This document shows, one piece after another, positions 32,861-42,161 of a DNA stretch of 64,000 nt (the stretch's first letter is position 1; every line of letters begins with the position of its first letter). This DNA is from Noviherbaspirillum galbum (GTDB lineage Bacteria > Pseudomonadota > Gammaproteobacteria > Burkholderiales > Burkholderiaceae_D). The position numbers and the translations under genes are program-made. The stretch spans positions 1 through 64,000 of the forward strand of contig NZ_JAAIVB010000078.1 of assembly GCF_010974945.1 (NCBI RefSeq). Reading direction: 5' to 3'. The notes beneath the pieces are model-generated. The model was not told the DNA's origin and made no database searches. It saw only the letters and a list, made by a program, of their open reading frames with translations.

Positions 32861-34150
32861 ATGCATAGTCGGAGCATCAGGACGAATCAGCGCGGAGCCA
32901 TGCCCATCTCTCCAACACTCTCTTCCGAGCGGCAAACCGAGGGCCATGTGAATGCGCGGCCTTCCATGCGCTACATTCAGGGCAGCTCGACGCGGGACCT
33001 GCGCATCGACTTCCTGCGAGGCATGGTTTTCCTGCTGTTGTTCACGGCTCACTTCAATTACTTCTCCTGGTTCGCTCTCATCGCCTGGGAGCGCATCGGC
33101 GTCATGTCCTCGGCGGAAGTGTTCATCTTGCTGGCAGGCGTGGTGACCGGCGCGGTGTATGGCAAGAAGCTGAGGACGGAGGGCCTTCCCGCCTGCACCA
33201 TCAAACTGTTCAAGCGGTGCTGGACGCTATACAAGATCGCCGTCATCGTCGCCGGCTCGGTCGCCCTGCTGCGGCTCGTTCCCGGAATCGATGCTTCCGT
33301 CCTCACGCATTTCACCGACCCCGTCAGCGGGCAGACTTATTCGCTTTACCCGCCGGTCGAGGCGGGCCTTTTCGTTACCCTGCTGCACGTGCTCGTGCTT
33401 GCGGCGGCGCCCCACCAGTTCCAGATCGTCGGCTTGTACGTGGCGCTGTTCCTGTTCACGCCCTTGTTGTTCCGGGCCTTATACCATGGCAAGACTGGCT
33501 GGCTGCTGGCCGCCAGCTGGCTGCTCTACTTCGTCAACTACGTCACGCCGGAATCGATTCCAGGCACGGCCGCAATCCGCCTCACGGTCTGCCAGTTCGA
33601 ATATGGCTTTCCCATCCTGGCGTGGCAGCTGTTGTTCGTGCACGGCGTCGCCGCCGGCTATCACCGCCGCACCATCGATGCCTTCTTTCGCACGCCCGCC
33701 GGCCACATGGTCGTTGCGGCATGCATCGCCGCGTCCCTGCTGCTGATGCTTTTCTCCTTGAATCATCCCTTGCCCGAGCTGCCGGACTGGGCCACCATGC
33801 ACCTTATCGCCCCAGAAACCTTCCAGTCGCTGTATCAGGATTACTTCCTCAAGTACAAGCTGGGCCCCGGGCGCGTATTGAACACCGCCGTGCTCATGGT
33901 TAGCCTGATGTGCCTGCTGACCTTGGCATGGCGGCCCATCGACAAGGCGCTCGGATGGCTTTTCATCCCTCTCGGCCAGGAATCGATGTACGTCTTTTTC
34001 GTGCATGTTTATCTTTTGCTGATTGTTTCCAATTCTCCTCTTCCAGGCATGCACGATCCGTGGGTGAACACCCTGATCCATGCCCTGGCCCTGCTGATTT
34101 GCTGGGTCATGGTCAAAAATCGCTTCCTTTTTCGCTGGATCCCTCGCTGA
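32861..34150 (+). CDS. OpgC-like membrane acyltransferase
   Basis: A 429-residue polytopic inner-membrane protein of the OpgC type, which succinylates periplasmic glucans. About ten hydrophobic helices are seen. The N-terminal helix region reads STRDLRIDFLRGMVFLLLF, then TAHFNYFSWFAL and SSAEVFILLAGVVTG; the first resembles the R-x-D...RG motif with following His of this group. The start is uncertain: ATGs at 32861 and 32900, neither with a strong site. It lies 162 bases before the GH16 gene and opposite the glucan-synthase operon, suggesting that it decorates the same polymer. Confidence 0.8.
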   Translation: MHSRSIRTNQRGAMPISPTLSSERQTEGHVNARPSMRYIQGSSTRDLRIDFLRGMVFLLLFTAHFNYFSWFALIAWERIGVMSSAEVFILLAGVVTGAVYGKKLRTEGLPACTIKLFKRCWTLYKIAVIVAGSVALLRLVPGIDASVLTHFTDPVSGQTYSLYPPVEAGLFVTLLHVLVLAAAPHQFQIVGLYVALFLFTPLLFRALYHGKTGWLLAASWLLYFVNYVTPESIPGTAAIRLTVCQFEYGFPILAWQLLFVHGVAAGYHRRTIDAFFRTPAGHMVVAACIAASLLLMLFSLNHPLPELPDWATMHLIAPETFQSLYQDYFLKYKLGPGRVLNTAVLMVSLMCLLTLAWRPIDKALGWLFIPLGQESMYVFFVHVYLLLIVSNSPLPGMHDPWVNTLIHALALLICWVMVKNRFLFRWIPR

Positions 34151-34312
34151 TGCATCCCGCTCCAGCCGCTGGCCTTGGCAACCTGTCTTTTTACAACTGC
34201 TTTCATTTATGTCTACGCAGGCTAAGTCGCTTATGCTAATGTTACTCCACGGCAACGTTCTCCTTGAAGGCGCGGCCGCGGTCAATACGGGCAACATCAG
34301 GCGGCGATTAAC

Positions 34313-35038
34313 GTGGAAGCAAAAAAACTCATGGCGGCGGCTTTGTGCCTTGCCGGCTCTCTCATGACGGGCGGCGCGCACGCGCAGGCGACCCAGGTAT
34401 TCTTCGATGACTTCAACACGAAGGGTGGACTTGGCAGCGCCTGGCAGATTTCGTCCTGGGTGAACGGACACCCCTTCGGCTGCACTTTCTCCAGCCAGGA
34501 CGTTTCCAAGAACAAGGGCCTGCTCTCGCTCAGCTTCAGCGGCAGCTCCGGAAAATGCGCCGAGGTCAGAACGAACCAGTATTGGCAGTACGGTACCTAT
34601 ATCGTCGACATGAAGCCTGCCAACGTGAAGGGCACAGTCAGTTCATTCTTCCTGTACGACGGCGTGGCCGGCACCAGCAGCCATGCAGAGATCGACATCG
34701 AATTCATCGGCGGCAAACCGCTGCTGCACACGAATTACTGGATCGCCGGACAACCCGACCAACTGGACATCGACCTCGGCGCCTACGGCATCGATCCTTT
34801 CAAGTCATCGCGAAAATACAGCATCGTGTGGCAGCCTGACTCGATTTCCTGGTTCGTGATGAACGACGCCGGGCAGTGGGTCGAATTGCGCCGCGTCGCG
34901 GCGGCGCAGTCGACGCCGATGAAACTGATGATGAATGCCTGGTACGGCGACAACATGGACAGCGCGCTCGTCTTCCCCGGCTACTACGACGGGACGCCCG
35001 GCAAGGCGGACTACAACTCGGTATGGATAGGCCAGTAG
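34313..35038 (+). CDS. Secreted GH16 family glycoside hydrolase
   Basis: A 241-residue secreted beta-glucanase. A signal peptide ends at GGAHA; the catalytic motif is HAEIDIEFIG, with the two Glu and middle Asp of GH16 (E-I-D-I-E). The surrounding LHTNYW and SIVWQPDSISWFV segments are also typical. GH16 enzymes cut or transfer beta-1,3 or mixed beta-1,3/1,4 glucans. GTG at 34313 is chosen since it gives a Lys-rich signal-peptide start and follows AGGCGG; ATG at 34331 is an alternative. Its position opposite the synthase operon suggests that it trims the product. Confidence 0.9.
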   Translation: MEAKKLMAAALCLAGSLMTGGAHAQATQVFFDDFNTKGGLGSAWQISSWVNGHPFGCTFSSQDVSKNKGLLSLSFSGSSGKCAEVRTNQYWQYGTYIVDMKPANVKGTVSSFFLYDGVAGTSSHAEIDIEFIGGKPLLHTNYWIAGQPDQLDIDLGAYGIDPFKSSRKYSIVWQPDSISWFVMNDAGQWVELRRVAAAQSTPMKLMMNAWYGDNMDSALVFPGYYDGTPGKADYNSVWIGQ

Positions 35039-35069
35039 CCGCCCCACTGCGCCGCCATTCGCATGCAGT

Positions 35070-36473
35070 TCACGGTGCCGCGCACATCTTTCGTTCCGGC
35101 GGCAAACACTGCTTTGTAGGCAGGAAAGGATCGGACGTGCGGCGATCGAAGTACCCCGGCGCCGCGTTCTCCGGATGAAGCTGGCCGTAAGCCTTGAAAA
35201 GCAAGGTTTCCAGCACCATGGCGTTGGTTTCCAGGCTGAGCGATTCCAGCACTTCTCCCGTTTTCTCAAAACGTCCCTCATACCATCCGCGCTCCGGGTT
35301 GTATAACTGGCGCACCGACCGCATCAGCCTATCTGCATAGGGCGTCGGCCACAGCGCCCACATGCCGAACGCCGCCCTGGTCGAGACCAGCGCCATCTCC
35401 TCGTGGCGCTTGCCGGACTCGTCGACGGTATTCCACGGAAAACCCGCCGCATAAATCGCATCGATCACATGGAAGGGTTCTTTTCTGATCGCGTAATCCG
35501 TGCGGGCGGTAAGGATTCCCTGTTCGGCATGGCGGGCTTCCTGGACACGGTAAACCCGGTCGGCATAACGATGCAGATCGAGGCGCTGCTCCGTCCCGGG
35601 ATAGCGCCAGCCATATTCCATGCCCAGCAAGACATAAGGCACGGTGACCACCGGCGCCTGGGCGCCCGTGGTGCGCGGATCGCGCGCATCATATTCGAGC
35701 GGGATGCCAAGGATGGAGACGGTTTCCGTACGCATCGAAGACCAGACGCGGCGCGCATCGAATCCCCATGCGGCAAAGCCGGCGGCGGCGCTCTGCTCAT
35801 AACCGAGGCGCCCTTCCTGGTAACGCTTGCGCCCGTCCTTTCCGCGCGAGACGGCATGCATGACACCGCAATCATCGACTACCTGGCAGAAATTCCATCG
35901 CAGCACTGCCTTGTCGAGGTATTCGCGGTATTGGGGGAAGCGCAGGCCAATGATCTTCATCCATGTCAGCAAGCGGCCGACCTCGATCGCGGACCAGCCG
36001 ATGTCCCCAGGCTGGTTTTCCTGGTTCACCATCTTGCCCGTCATGGCGTTGTAAAGCCTGGCCGGAACGCTGTTCTCCGACAATTCCATCGTGTTGAGGA
36101 ACTTGAGAAGGCGTGACATGCGCTGGTCGAATTCGCGCGCGTCGATCAACTGGAAGCTGCGGGCCGCCGCCAGGGCAGCCAGGTAATCCGCAACCTGCGA
36201 CATGGAAAAGACCGGGTAACGGTCTAAGCCGTTGACGAGTCCGTTCTCCGGATTGGTATTGTTCTCGACGTAGCGCCAGGCGGCTTTGGCCCATAGCATC
36301 TCGGTCTCGGTCGGACGTCCGAAGCGGCCGACCGATCCTTCATGCTTCTGCAGGTCGGCCAGCTTTTCGCCCTGTCGCGCCACGACTCCGCAAGATGCCA
36401 GGTTGCCTGCAATGATGGTCCAGCAAATCATGCCGGCAATGCGGCGCCAACATGACGGAATGCGTGCGCGCAT
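35070..36473 (-). CDS. DUF3131 lipoprotein (paralogue 1)
   Basis: A 467-residue predicted outer- or inner-membrane lipoprotein: the signal ends NLASCGVV with lipid-modified Cys. The body is a DUF3131 domain, probably an alpha/alpha toroid like 6-hairpin glycosidases, with AKAAWRYVENNTNPENGLVNGLDRYP near the start and GDIGWSAIEVGRLL, ARTDYAIRKEPFHVIDAIYA and NPERGWYEGRFE later. The start ATG at 36473 shares its A with the upstream stop (TGATG); ATG at 36479 is an alternative. Last gene of the operon. No enzymatic activity is assigned. Confidence 0.8.
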   Translation of the reverse strand: MRARIPSCWRRIAGMICWTIIAGNLASCGVVARQGEKLADLQKHEGSVGRFGRPTETEMLWAKAAWRYVENNTNPENGLVNGLDRYPVFSMSQVADYLAALAAARSFQLIDAREFDQRMSRLLKFLNTMELSENSVPARLYNAMTGKMVNQENQPGDIGWSAIEVGRLLTWMKIIGLRFPQYREYLDKAVLRWNFCQVVDDCGVMHAVSRGKDGRKRYQEGRLGYEQSAAAGFAAWGFDARRVWSSMRTETVSILGIPLEYDARDPRTTGAQAPVVTVPYVLLGMEYGWRYPGTEQRLDLHRYADRVYRVQEARHAEQGILTARTDYAIRKEPFHVIDAIYAAGFPWNTVDESGKRHEEMALVSTRAAFGMWALWPTPYADRLMRSVRQLYNPERGWYEGRFEKTGEVLESLSLETNAMVLETLLFKAYGQLHPENAAPGYFDRRTSDPFLPTKQCLPPERKMCAAP

Positions 36474-37888
36474 CAGCATGACGCGGCGGGACAAGCCTCG
36501 GCGCCGACCCGGCGGAAGCTGTATCGCGTCGCGGCATCGGTCCCATAGGCTTGGTCAAGGGTCTTTTCCCACATGCCCTTGCCCCGCCCTCCCCACTTCA
36601 ACAGCTTGCCCTGCGCCTTGTAGAGCAAGGCCTCCAGCAGGATGCCGTTATTGTTGGCAGTGAACGCCTTGATGGGGCCCTTTCCGTTTTCCAGGATGGC
36701 TTCGTAATAGCCCTTCTGCGGATCATAGGTATTGACGATGGACCTGAACAGCACGTCGGTGTAATCGGATTTCCATAGCACCCACATGCCAAGCGCGGCC
36801 TTGAGCGACACCGCGGCAAACTGCGGCACATGCTTGCCGGTGTCGGTGATCGTGTTCCAGGTGAAGCCGTCGGTGTACACCGTGTCGTAGGCGAAGTAGG
36901 GTTCCTGGTCGAGCTGGTGTTCGGAGCGGGCGGTCAGGATGCCGGTGTCCCGGTAGCGGTTCTCCTGCGCCTGGTAGACGCGGTGCGCGAAGTTCTCCAT
37001 CCAGTCATGGCTATGCCGCTTGATGTCGGTGCCGCGGTCGAGGGCGAGGTCCCAGTTGAACTCGATCCCGTCCAGCACATAGCTTTCCGACACCACATAG
37101 TTATGCTGCGAGGTTTCGCGGGAATCTCGGGAATCGAAGGGAACCGACACGCCGTGCGTCGTCACGGTCTCATAAGGCTCCGGCCTGGAAGCCATCTCCG
37201 TCGAAATGCCCCACAGCTGGAATCCCTTCGCCGAATATTCCTCGTAGCCGAGCCGCCCCTCCTGCACGTACTGCACCTTCTTTTCCTTGTCGAGGTTGGC
37301 ACCGTACATGGTCCCGCTGCGGTCGACCACATGCTCGAAGTTCCAGCGCAGCACGAAGCGGTCGATGTCCTCGGCGTGCTCCGGATAGCGTTCCTTCACG
37401 ATCTTCAGCCAAACCAGCAGGCGCCCGAGGTCGAGCGCCGAAAAGCCGATCTCTCCCGGCTTGTTGCCGTAGTCGGTCATCTCCCGTGTCTTGGTGTGGT
37501 AGACCTTGTTGGGCAATTCATTGCGGAACAGCTTCAGCTCGTTGAGCGAGCGGATCAATGCCGAGAAGCGGTCGTATGCCTGCTTCGGCGTGATAATGCC
37601 CAGCTCGCGGGCCGCGACCAGCGCGCCGATGTAGGACGCTGTGTCCCACATGGTCGTCGAAGGATAACCATCGACCGCATTCACGAGCCCGGTCTCGGGT
37701 TGGGTGTTGTTCTCGAAATACTTCCAGGCCGTCCGTGCCATGTTCATTTCAACGTCGCTCAGCGCGCCCGTCCGCTGCTCGTAGCGAGCCGCCGGCACCT
37801 GCTCGTAGCGGGTCGCGGCAATCGTGCCGCAGGCGCCCAACGCCAGCAACACGGTCAATGCGGCAACGCGCATTCCGATGCGCTTCAT
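36473..37888 (-). CDS. DUF3131 lipoprotein (paralogue 2)
   Basis: A 471-residue lipoprotein (signal LLALGACGT). The DUF3131 body parallels its neighbours: ARTAWKYFENNTQPETGLVN, TMWDTASYIGALVAARELG, GEIGFSALDLGRLLVWLK, ARSEHQLDQEPYFAYDTVY and DPQKGYYEAILENG. The aligned acidic residues in GLVN(A/G)VDGYP and in the Tyr-rich end repeat in all three copies and may be catalytic or sugar-binding. ATG at 37888 overlaps the preceding stop (ATGA) and follows AAGGAGAAACC. Confidence 0.82.
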   Translation of the reverse strand: MKRIGMRVAALTVLLALGACGTIAATRYEQVPAARYEQRTGALSDVEMNMARTAWKYFENNTQPETGLVNAVDGYPSTTMWDTASYIGALVAARELGIITPKQAYDRFSALIRSLNELKLFRNELPNKVYHTKTREMTDYGNKPGEIGFSALDLGRLLVWLKIVKERYPEHAEDIDRFVLRWNFEHVVDRSGTMYGANLDKEKKVQYVQEGRLGYEEYSAKGFQLWGISTEMASRPEPYETVTTHGVSVPFDSRDSRETSQHNYVVSESYVLDGIEFNWDLALDRGTDIKRHSHDWMENFAHRVYQAQENRYRDTGILTARSEHQLDQEPYFAYDTVYTDGFTWNTITDTGKHVPQFAAVSLKAALGMWVLWKSDYTDVLFRSIVNTYDPQKGYYEAILENGKGPIKAFTANNNGILLEALLYKAQGKLLKWGGRGKGMWEKTLDQAYGTDAATRYSFRRVGAEACPAASC

Positions 37889-39249
37889 GGTTTCTCCTTC
37901 GGCAGGTCGGCGGACGGTCCGAGCAGGCGTCCCCGCGCGATGTAGCTCAGGCTTTCGAGGACGACCGCGTTCGTATTCGCCGTCAATGCCTTGTTGGCCG
38001 ACTTGTCGGCTTCATACATGCCGGCATACCAGCCTCGCTCCGGGTCGTTCATGGGCGCGATGGCCTCCACCAGCTGCGTCGCATAGGGCGTGCGGAACAG
38101 CGCGTACCAGCCGAAGGCTGCCTTGACGCTGATGCTGCGCAGCGCGGACACATCCTTGCCGGTATCGGTCAGCGTGAACCACGGCTTGCCGTCGGCATAG
38201 ATCGTGTTGTAGGCAAAGTAAGGCGCCCGGTCGAGGTGGTCTTCCGACACCGCCGTCAGTTGCCCGGTGCGCCTGAACCGCTCTTCCTGCGCCCGGTATA
38301 CCCGCCATGCCAGTTCGCGCGAGACCTGGTCCCACCCCAGCTCGAGGCCGTCGAGAACATAAGGTTCGCTGAGCACGTAGTTATGGGCGCCGCCCGTCGC
38401 GGCTTCCCTGAGATCGCGCGGCACCGCGATGCCATAGATGTCGACGTATGCCAGCTGGCGATCGTAGTCCAGCGCGGCGGGCGCGGACATGCCGGTCAGC
38501 GCCAGGGCTCGCGCGCCATACTGTTCATAACCCAGCCGGCCTTCCTGGAGGAGCTGGAGCTTGCCATCCTCGGTACGGTGCATGCCGGCCAGCGCGCCGT
38601 CGCGCACCATGCGCTGCAATTGCCAGCGGCCGACGAGCTTCGACGCGCCGGCCGCGTGCTCGGGATAATTCCAGGCGATGGCGCCGAGCGGAACGAGCAG
38701 GCGCGCGATGTCCAGCGCCGACCAGCCTATGCCGTCGGGCGCAGGCTTGCCGGTATAATCGACCATGGCGAGCGAAGAGGTGCTGTACGACTTGTTGGGC
38801 AGCGCGCCGTCCTGCAGAGGCAGGCTGGCGAGCGACGCCAGGGCCTTGTCCATCCTCTGGTCGAATTCCTTGCGGCCCACCAGGCCGATGCGTTCGGCAG
38901 ACATCAAGGCCAGCAGGTAGGAAGCCGAGTCCCACATCGTCGTGGCCTGGTAATTGTCCACGGAGTGCGCGAGGCCGGTGGCGGGATCGACGTTGCGTTC
39001 GAAGTAATGCCATGCGATGCGGGCCCACGCCTGTTCGGACGGATTCAGCCCGCGCAGCTCCGGCGGCTGCGGCAGGTCGCGGCTCGCGGCAACAGGCGGA
39101 GCCGCCTGGGACGCGGCCGGCGCCTTGCTCCTCGCGGCGGCGGGTTCGACGCTGTTGCGCTCGATCATCATGACCAGCGCAAAGCCGATGATGAGCGCGA
39201 GGATGAAGATGATGTTGCTGCGCGCCCTGATGAGATTTTCCTTGTTCAT
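37885..39249 (-). CDS. DUF3131 membrane-anchored protein (paralogue 3)
   Basis: A 454-residue protein anchored by one N-terminal helix (about 12-28, NIIFILALIIGFALVMMIE), unlike the two lipoproteins. An Ala/Pro linker leads to the DUF3131 domain: ARIAWHYFERNVDPATGLAHSVD, TMWDSASYLLALMSAERIG, DGIGWSALDIARLLVPL and DPERGWYAGMYE. It starts within the stop of the glycosyltransferase (ATGA overlap), with AGGGGG before it, so the two are translationally coupled and may form one membrane complex. Confidence 0.82.
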   Translation of the reverse strand: MNKENLIRARSNIIFILALIIGFALVMMIERNSVEPAAARSKAPAASQAAPPVAASRDLPQPPELRGLNPSEQAWARIAWHYFERNVDPATGLAHSVDNYQATTMWDSASYLLALMSAERIGLVGRKEFDQRMDKALASLASLPLQDGALPNKSYSTSSLAMVDYTGKPAPDGIGWSALDIARLLVPLGAIAWNYPEHAAGASKLVGRWQLQRMVRDGALAGMHRTEDGKLQLLQEGRLGYEQYGARALALTGMSAPAALDYDRQLAYVDIYGIAVPRDLREAATGGAHNYVLSEPYVLDGLELGWDQVSRELAWRVYRAQEERFRRTGQLTAVSEDHLDRAPYFAYNTIYADGKPWFTLTDTGKDVSALRSISVKAAFGWYALFRTPYATQLVEAIAPMNDPERGWYAGMYEADKSANKALTANTNAVVLESLSYIARGRLLGPSADLPKEKP

Positions 39250-41081
39250 GCCGCCCCCTGTAACTGCCCTTGCGCTTCTCCTTCCCCATCGTCGGACGGC
39301 CTCCATGTCGCGGCGCGTATCATGGGCAGCATCACCAGGATGTTGTTGAGTCCCCATGCGGCGTTCACGATCAGGCTTTGCAGCTGGTCGGACTCGCCCA
39401 GGCCGAACACCCGGAAGCAGCCATACAGCACGCCTGCGGCGGTCAGGGCAACCACGATGATCTGCGGGATCACCAACTCGAGGAAGTTGCCCTCCTGCCT
39501 TTCCTTGGGCGTGACCGGAAACTTGATCTTTTCGCCCTTGAGCACCGTCCACAGCGCCCTGAAGTTGATCGAAAAGAAGGACAGGTAGGACGCCTTCCCT
39601 TCCCATGCCTTCACGCCCCACATGCCGAACATGAAGGCCAGCTCGGTAGCGATCAGGAAGGGAAGCGAATGCAGGTAGAACGCGGTGCTGTAGGCCGCGA
39701 GCGGCGCCACGCCGGTAAAGAGGTAGATGATGGGCGCGGCGATGAAAACGATGTTCCAGAGGCAACCGAAATAGGACCAGAAGGTCGACAGGTACATGGT
39801 CCGCTGCGCCCAGGTCATGCGCCCCCTGAACAGGGGATTGTCGCGGAAGAAGATGTCGAGCGTGCCGCCGGCATACTTGAAGCGCTGGATCGCCCACGAC
39901 AGCAAGTCCTGGGGAGAAAGCATGCGGGACTCGACCTGCGGATGCAGCACCGATTTCCAGCGCCTCGCTTCATCGTTATGCAGGACGATGGAAGTATAGA
40001 TGTCTTCGGAAACGTGGAACTTGTAGGGCGTGAACTCGGTTTCGAGGACCATCTGCGTGCGCATGGCGTCGCCGAGATCGCGCTGCAGTTCCGGATCCGC
40101 CACGTCGGCCGTGTGCTTCTCGACATGGCGGCCCACGGTATTGGCAAATGCGCGCAGCGCGGCCTGCATCACCGCTTCGCGCCGGTGGATGGACCCGGCG
40201 CCGCAGCAGAACGAGGCGTTGGCAGGATTGCGGCGCCGCATGAGCACGTCGTAGAACATCTGCGGGTCGCTGACGAACGGATCGTCCCCGACGCGTACCG
40301 GGCCGACCAGCTTCTGCACCGCGATGCCGGCCCATCGCCCCGCCCCGCCGGCCTTGCGTTGAAGGTAATGGTCCAGGGTTTCTCCATCGGGGATGTCATA
40401 GAACCATTGCGGCGTCTGCACCCAGGCGACGTCGTGGTCGCGGAAGTATCCCAGCGTATGTTCGAGGTAGGTCGGAAACAGCCGGGTGTCGGCATCGCAG
40501 ATGACGATGAAATCGCCCGAGGTATGCTCCATCGCGTTGCGCAGGTTGCCGGCCTTGAAACCGATGTTGCTGGCCCGGGTGATGTAGTTCACGCCCTCCT
40601 GCTCCGCGACTTCCCGCATCAGCTGCCGCCGTCCGTCGTCCAGCACATGGATGCGGACGTCGATGGGATGCGGATAGCGTACCGCCTTGGCGTCCTGGAT
40701 CGACAGGCGCACCAGTTCTTCTTCTTCGTTATATGTGGTGATGAAGATGTCGATGACGATGCGGCGATGTTCTTCGCCCGGGTTGTCTGCGCAATCGCCT
40801 ATCGTTGCCGGCGGCGGCCGCATCGGGTAGTCGCCGGTACGCCAGAGGTTGAAGGCGAACAGCACCAGGCCAACATAGGCGAAGGTTTCCGCCACGCCGA
40901 GCGGAATGGCGAACCAGAGCGCATCCATGTTCAATGAGTGCATCCAGCGCCAGCGGATGTAGTTGGCGCCAAGGATCAGGGCGATGACGATGAGGAACTG
41001 CCAGATGGCTTCGATGGCGGGCGAATGGGGCAGTGGCGGCGGCGGTTTTCGATGTTCGAATTGTCTGAAGTAAAAATCCAA
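39246..41081 (-). CDS. Cellulose-synthase-like GT2 glycosyltransferase
   Basis: A 611-residue inner-membrane processive beta-glycosyltransferase. Two helices precede the catalytic domain: IFITTYNEEEELVRLSI, VLDDGRR, ICDADTRLF (DxD), VSEDIYTS (usual TED) and a QRFKYAGG segment where QxxRW is normal. At least five helices follow (about 420-600). There is no PilZ domain, so direct c-di-GMP control as in BcsA is unlikely. The start is TTG at 41081 with AGGAGA at 7 bases. The neighbouring GH16 and OpgC-like genes point to a beta-glucan product; sugar and linkage cannot be read from sequence. Confidence 0.88.
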   Translation of the reverse strand: MDFYFRQFEHRKPPPPLPHSPAIEAIWQFLIVIALILGANYIRWRWMHSLNMDALWFAIPLGVAETFAYVGLVLFAFNLWRTGDYPMRPPPATIGDCADNPGEEHRRIVIDIFITTYNEEEELVRLSIQDAKAVRYPHPIDVRIHVLDDGRRQLMREVAEQEGVNYITRASNIGFKAGNLRNAMEHTSGDFIVICDADTRLFPTYLEHTLGYFRDHDVAWVQTPQWFYDIPDGETLDHYLQRKAGGAGRWAGIAVQKLVGPVRVGDDPFVSDPQMFYDVLMRRRNPANASFCCGAGSIHRREAVMQAALRAFANTVGRHVEKHTADVADPELQRDLGDAMRTQMVLETEFTPYKFHVSEDIYTSIVLHNDEARRWKSVLHPQVESRMLSPQDLLSWAIQRFKYAGGTLDIFFRDNPLFRGRMTWAQRTMYLSTFWSYFGCLWNIVFIAAPIIYLFTGVAPLAAYSTAFYLHSLPFLIATELAFMFGMWGVKAWEGKASYLSFFSINFRALWTVLKGEKIKFPVTPKERQEGNFLELVIPQIIVVALTAAGVLYGCFRVFGLGESDQLQSLIVNAAWGLNNILVMLPMIRAATWRPSDDGEGEAQGQLQGAA

Positions 41082-41108
41082 GCCTTTCTCCTGCTTCTTG
41101 TCGTTGCC

Positions 41109-41687
41109 CTAAAAGTCGGATTCGGTGGTTGCCGACGGCGTCGCCCCGATGCGTTTCGCCAGGGTAAGGCGGTTGATGCCATCCTGCGATTCGTATCTCA
41201 CCGCATCGAACAATTCCTTGATGAGAGAGAGACCCATTCCGCCCACCGGCAGGCGGTCGATGTCATCGGGATCGAAGTCGAACACATCCTGGCCGGCGCG
41301 GCGAAACGCTTCTTCCGGGATCGGCCTGCCGCTGTCGATCACCTGGACCACCACGGCGGCGGGCGACTCTTCCACGGTCACCTCGACGGCCGCGTGGGCC
41401 ACGCCCGCATAGCCATGAGTCACGACGTTGGTCAGCGCCTCGGTCACGCCGAGCTCGATGGCATTGCAGAGTTCTTCCGCCACGTTGCCCGCGATGAATG
41501 CCCTGACCGATACCGCCACGGCGGAAATGTCTTCCAGCGCGGCGGGCACATGGAAGCGCACACGGCGGTGGGCGAGACCGCGCATGCCGCCGGAAGGCAA
41601 GATGGCATCGCCTGGCGGATCAATAAGCAGGTCCCTGACCGGCTCATCGCCATCAAGCTCATCGTCGCTCGGAGAATTCGTTGTCAT
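41109..41687 (-). CDS. RsbW-like serine kinase / anti-sigma-type ATPase
   Basis: A 192-residue GHKL ATPase of the RsbW/SpoIIAB type that phosphorylates a STAS partner. The N-box is ELGVTEALTNVVTHGY, the G1 box VIDSGRPI, the G2 box VGGMGLSLI. The first 40 residues are an acidic extension. It lies 17 bases after the STAS gene stop and 27 before the synthase start, with GGGAGGACGG before the ATG. No sigma-factor gene is in the operon, so its target is probably not a sigma factor but the STAS protein linked to polymer synthesis. Confidence 0.9.
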   Translation of the reverse strand: MTTNSPSDDELDGDEPVRDLLIDPPGDAILPSGGMRGLAHRRVRFHVPAALEDISAVAVSVRAFIAGNVAEELCNAIELGVTEALTNVVTHGYAGVAHAAVEVTVEESPAAVVVQVIDSGRPIPEEAFRRAGQDVFDFDPDDIDRLPVGGMGLSLIKELFDAVRYESQDGINRLTLAKRIGATPSATTESDF

Positions 41688-41704
41688 CCGTCCTCCCGAC
41701 AGGA

Positions 41705-42058
41705 TCAGGTGCCGAGTTGCTGCATGGCTTCTTCCATGCTTCCTGAAATGGTAAAGACCTTGTCCATGCGCGTGAGCTTGAACAGGCTCAGCAAGGCGCC
41801 ATTCGCATTGCAGACGGCAAGCTTTCCCCTCGATCCCAGCGCCTTGAGCACGGACACGACGGCGCCCAGTCCGCTTGAATCCATGAACTGCACGGCATCG
41901 AGATTCAGGACCAGGACCTGCTCGCCCGTCGCGATGACCTTGAGGACGGCCTCCTTGAACGCCAGCGCTACCGTCGCATCGAGCCGCTTGATGCGGGGAC
42001 GGATGATGGTTACCTCGTTGTTTTTGCTGATATCGATCAGTTCCTGTTCCGCCGCCAT
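41705..42058 (-). CDS. STAS-domain anti-sigma-factor antagonist
   Basis: A 117-residue STAS protein of the RsbV/SpoIIAA type. The phosphorylatable Ser lies in LDAVQFMDSSGLGAVVSVL. ATG at 42058 is chosen since GGAGAGAACG precedes it; an earlier in-frame ATG at 42082 has no site. It is the switch element between the kinase (next gene) and the PP2C phosphatase (first gene of the operon). Confidence 0.92.
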   Translation of the reverse strand: MAAEQELIDISKNNEVTIIRPRIKRLDATVALAFKEAVLKVIATGEQVLVLNLDAVQFMDSSGLGAVVSVLKALGSRGKLAVCNANGALLSLFKLTRMDKVFTISGSMEEAMQQLGT

Positions 42059-42161
42059 CGTTCTCTCCGCTTGGTTCGCCATGCTGCCGGTTTCTACCGG
42101 GCTCGGTCCGTTCTTGTCCAGATTGACATTGCATCTGCAAAGAAGTTTGCCAAGGAGGCAA

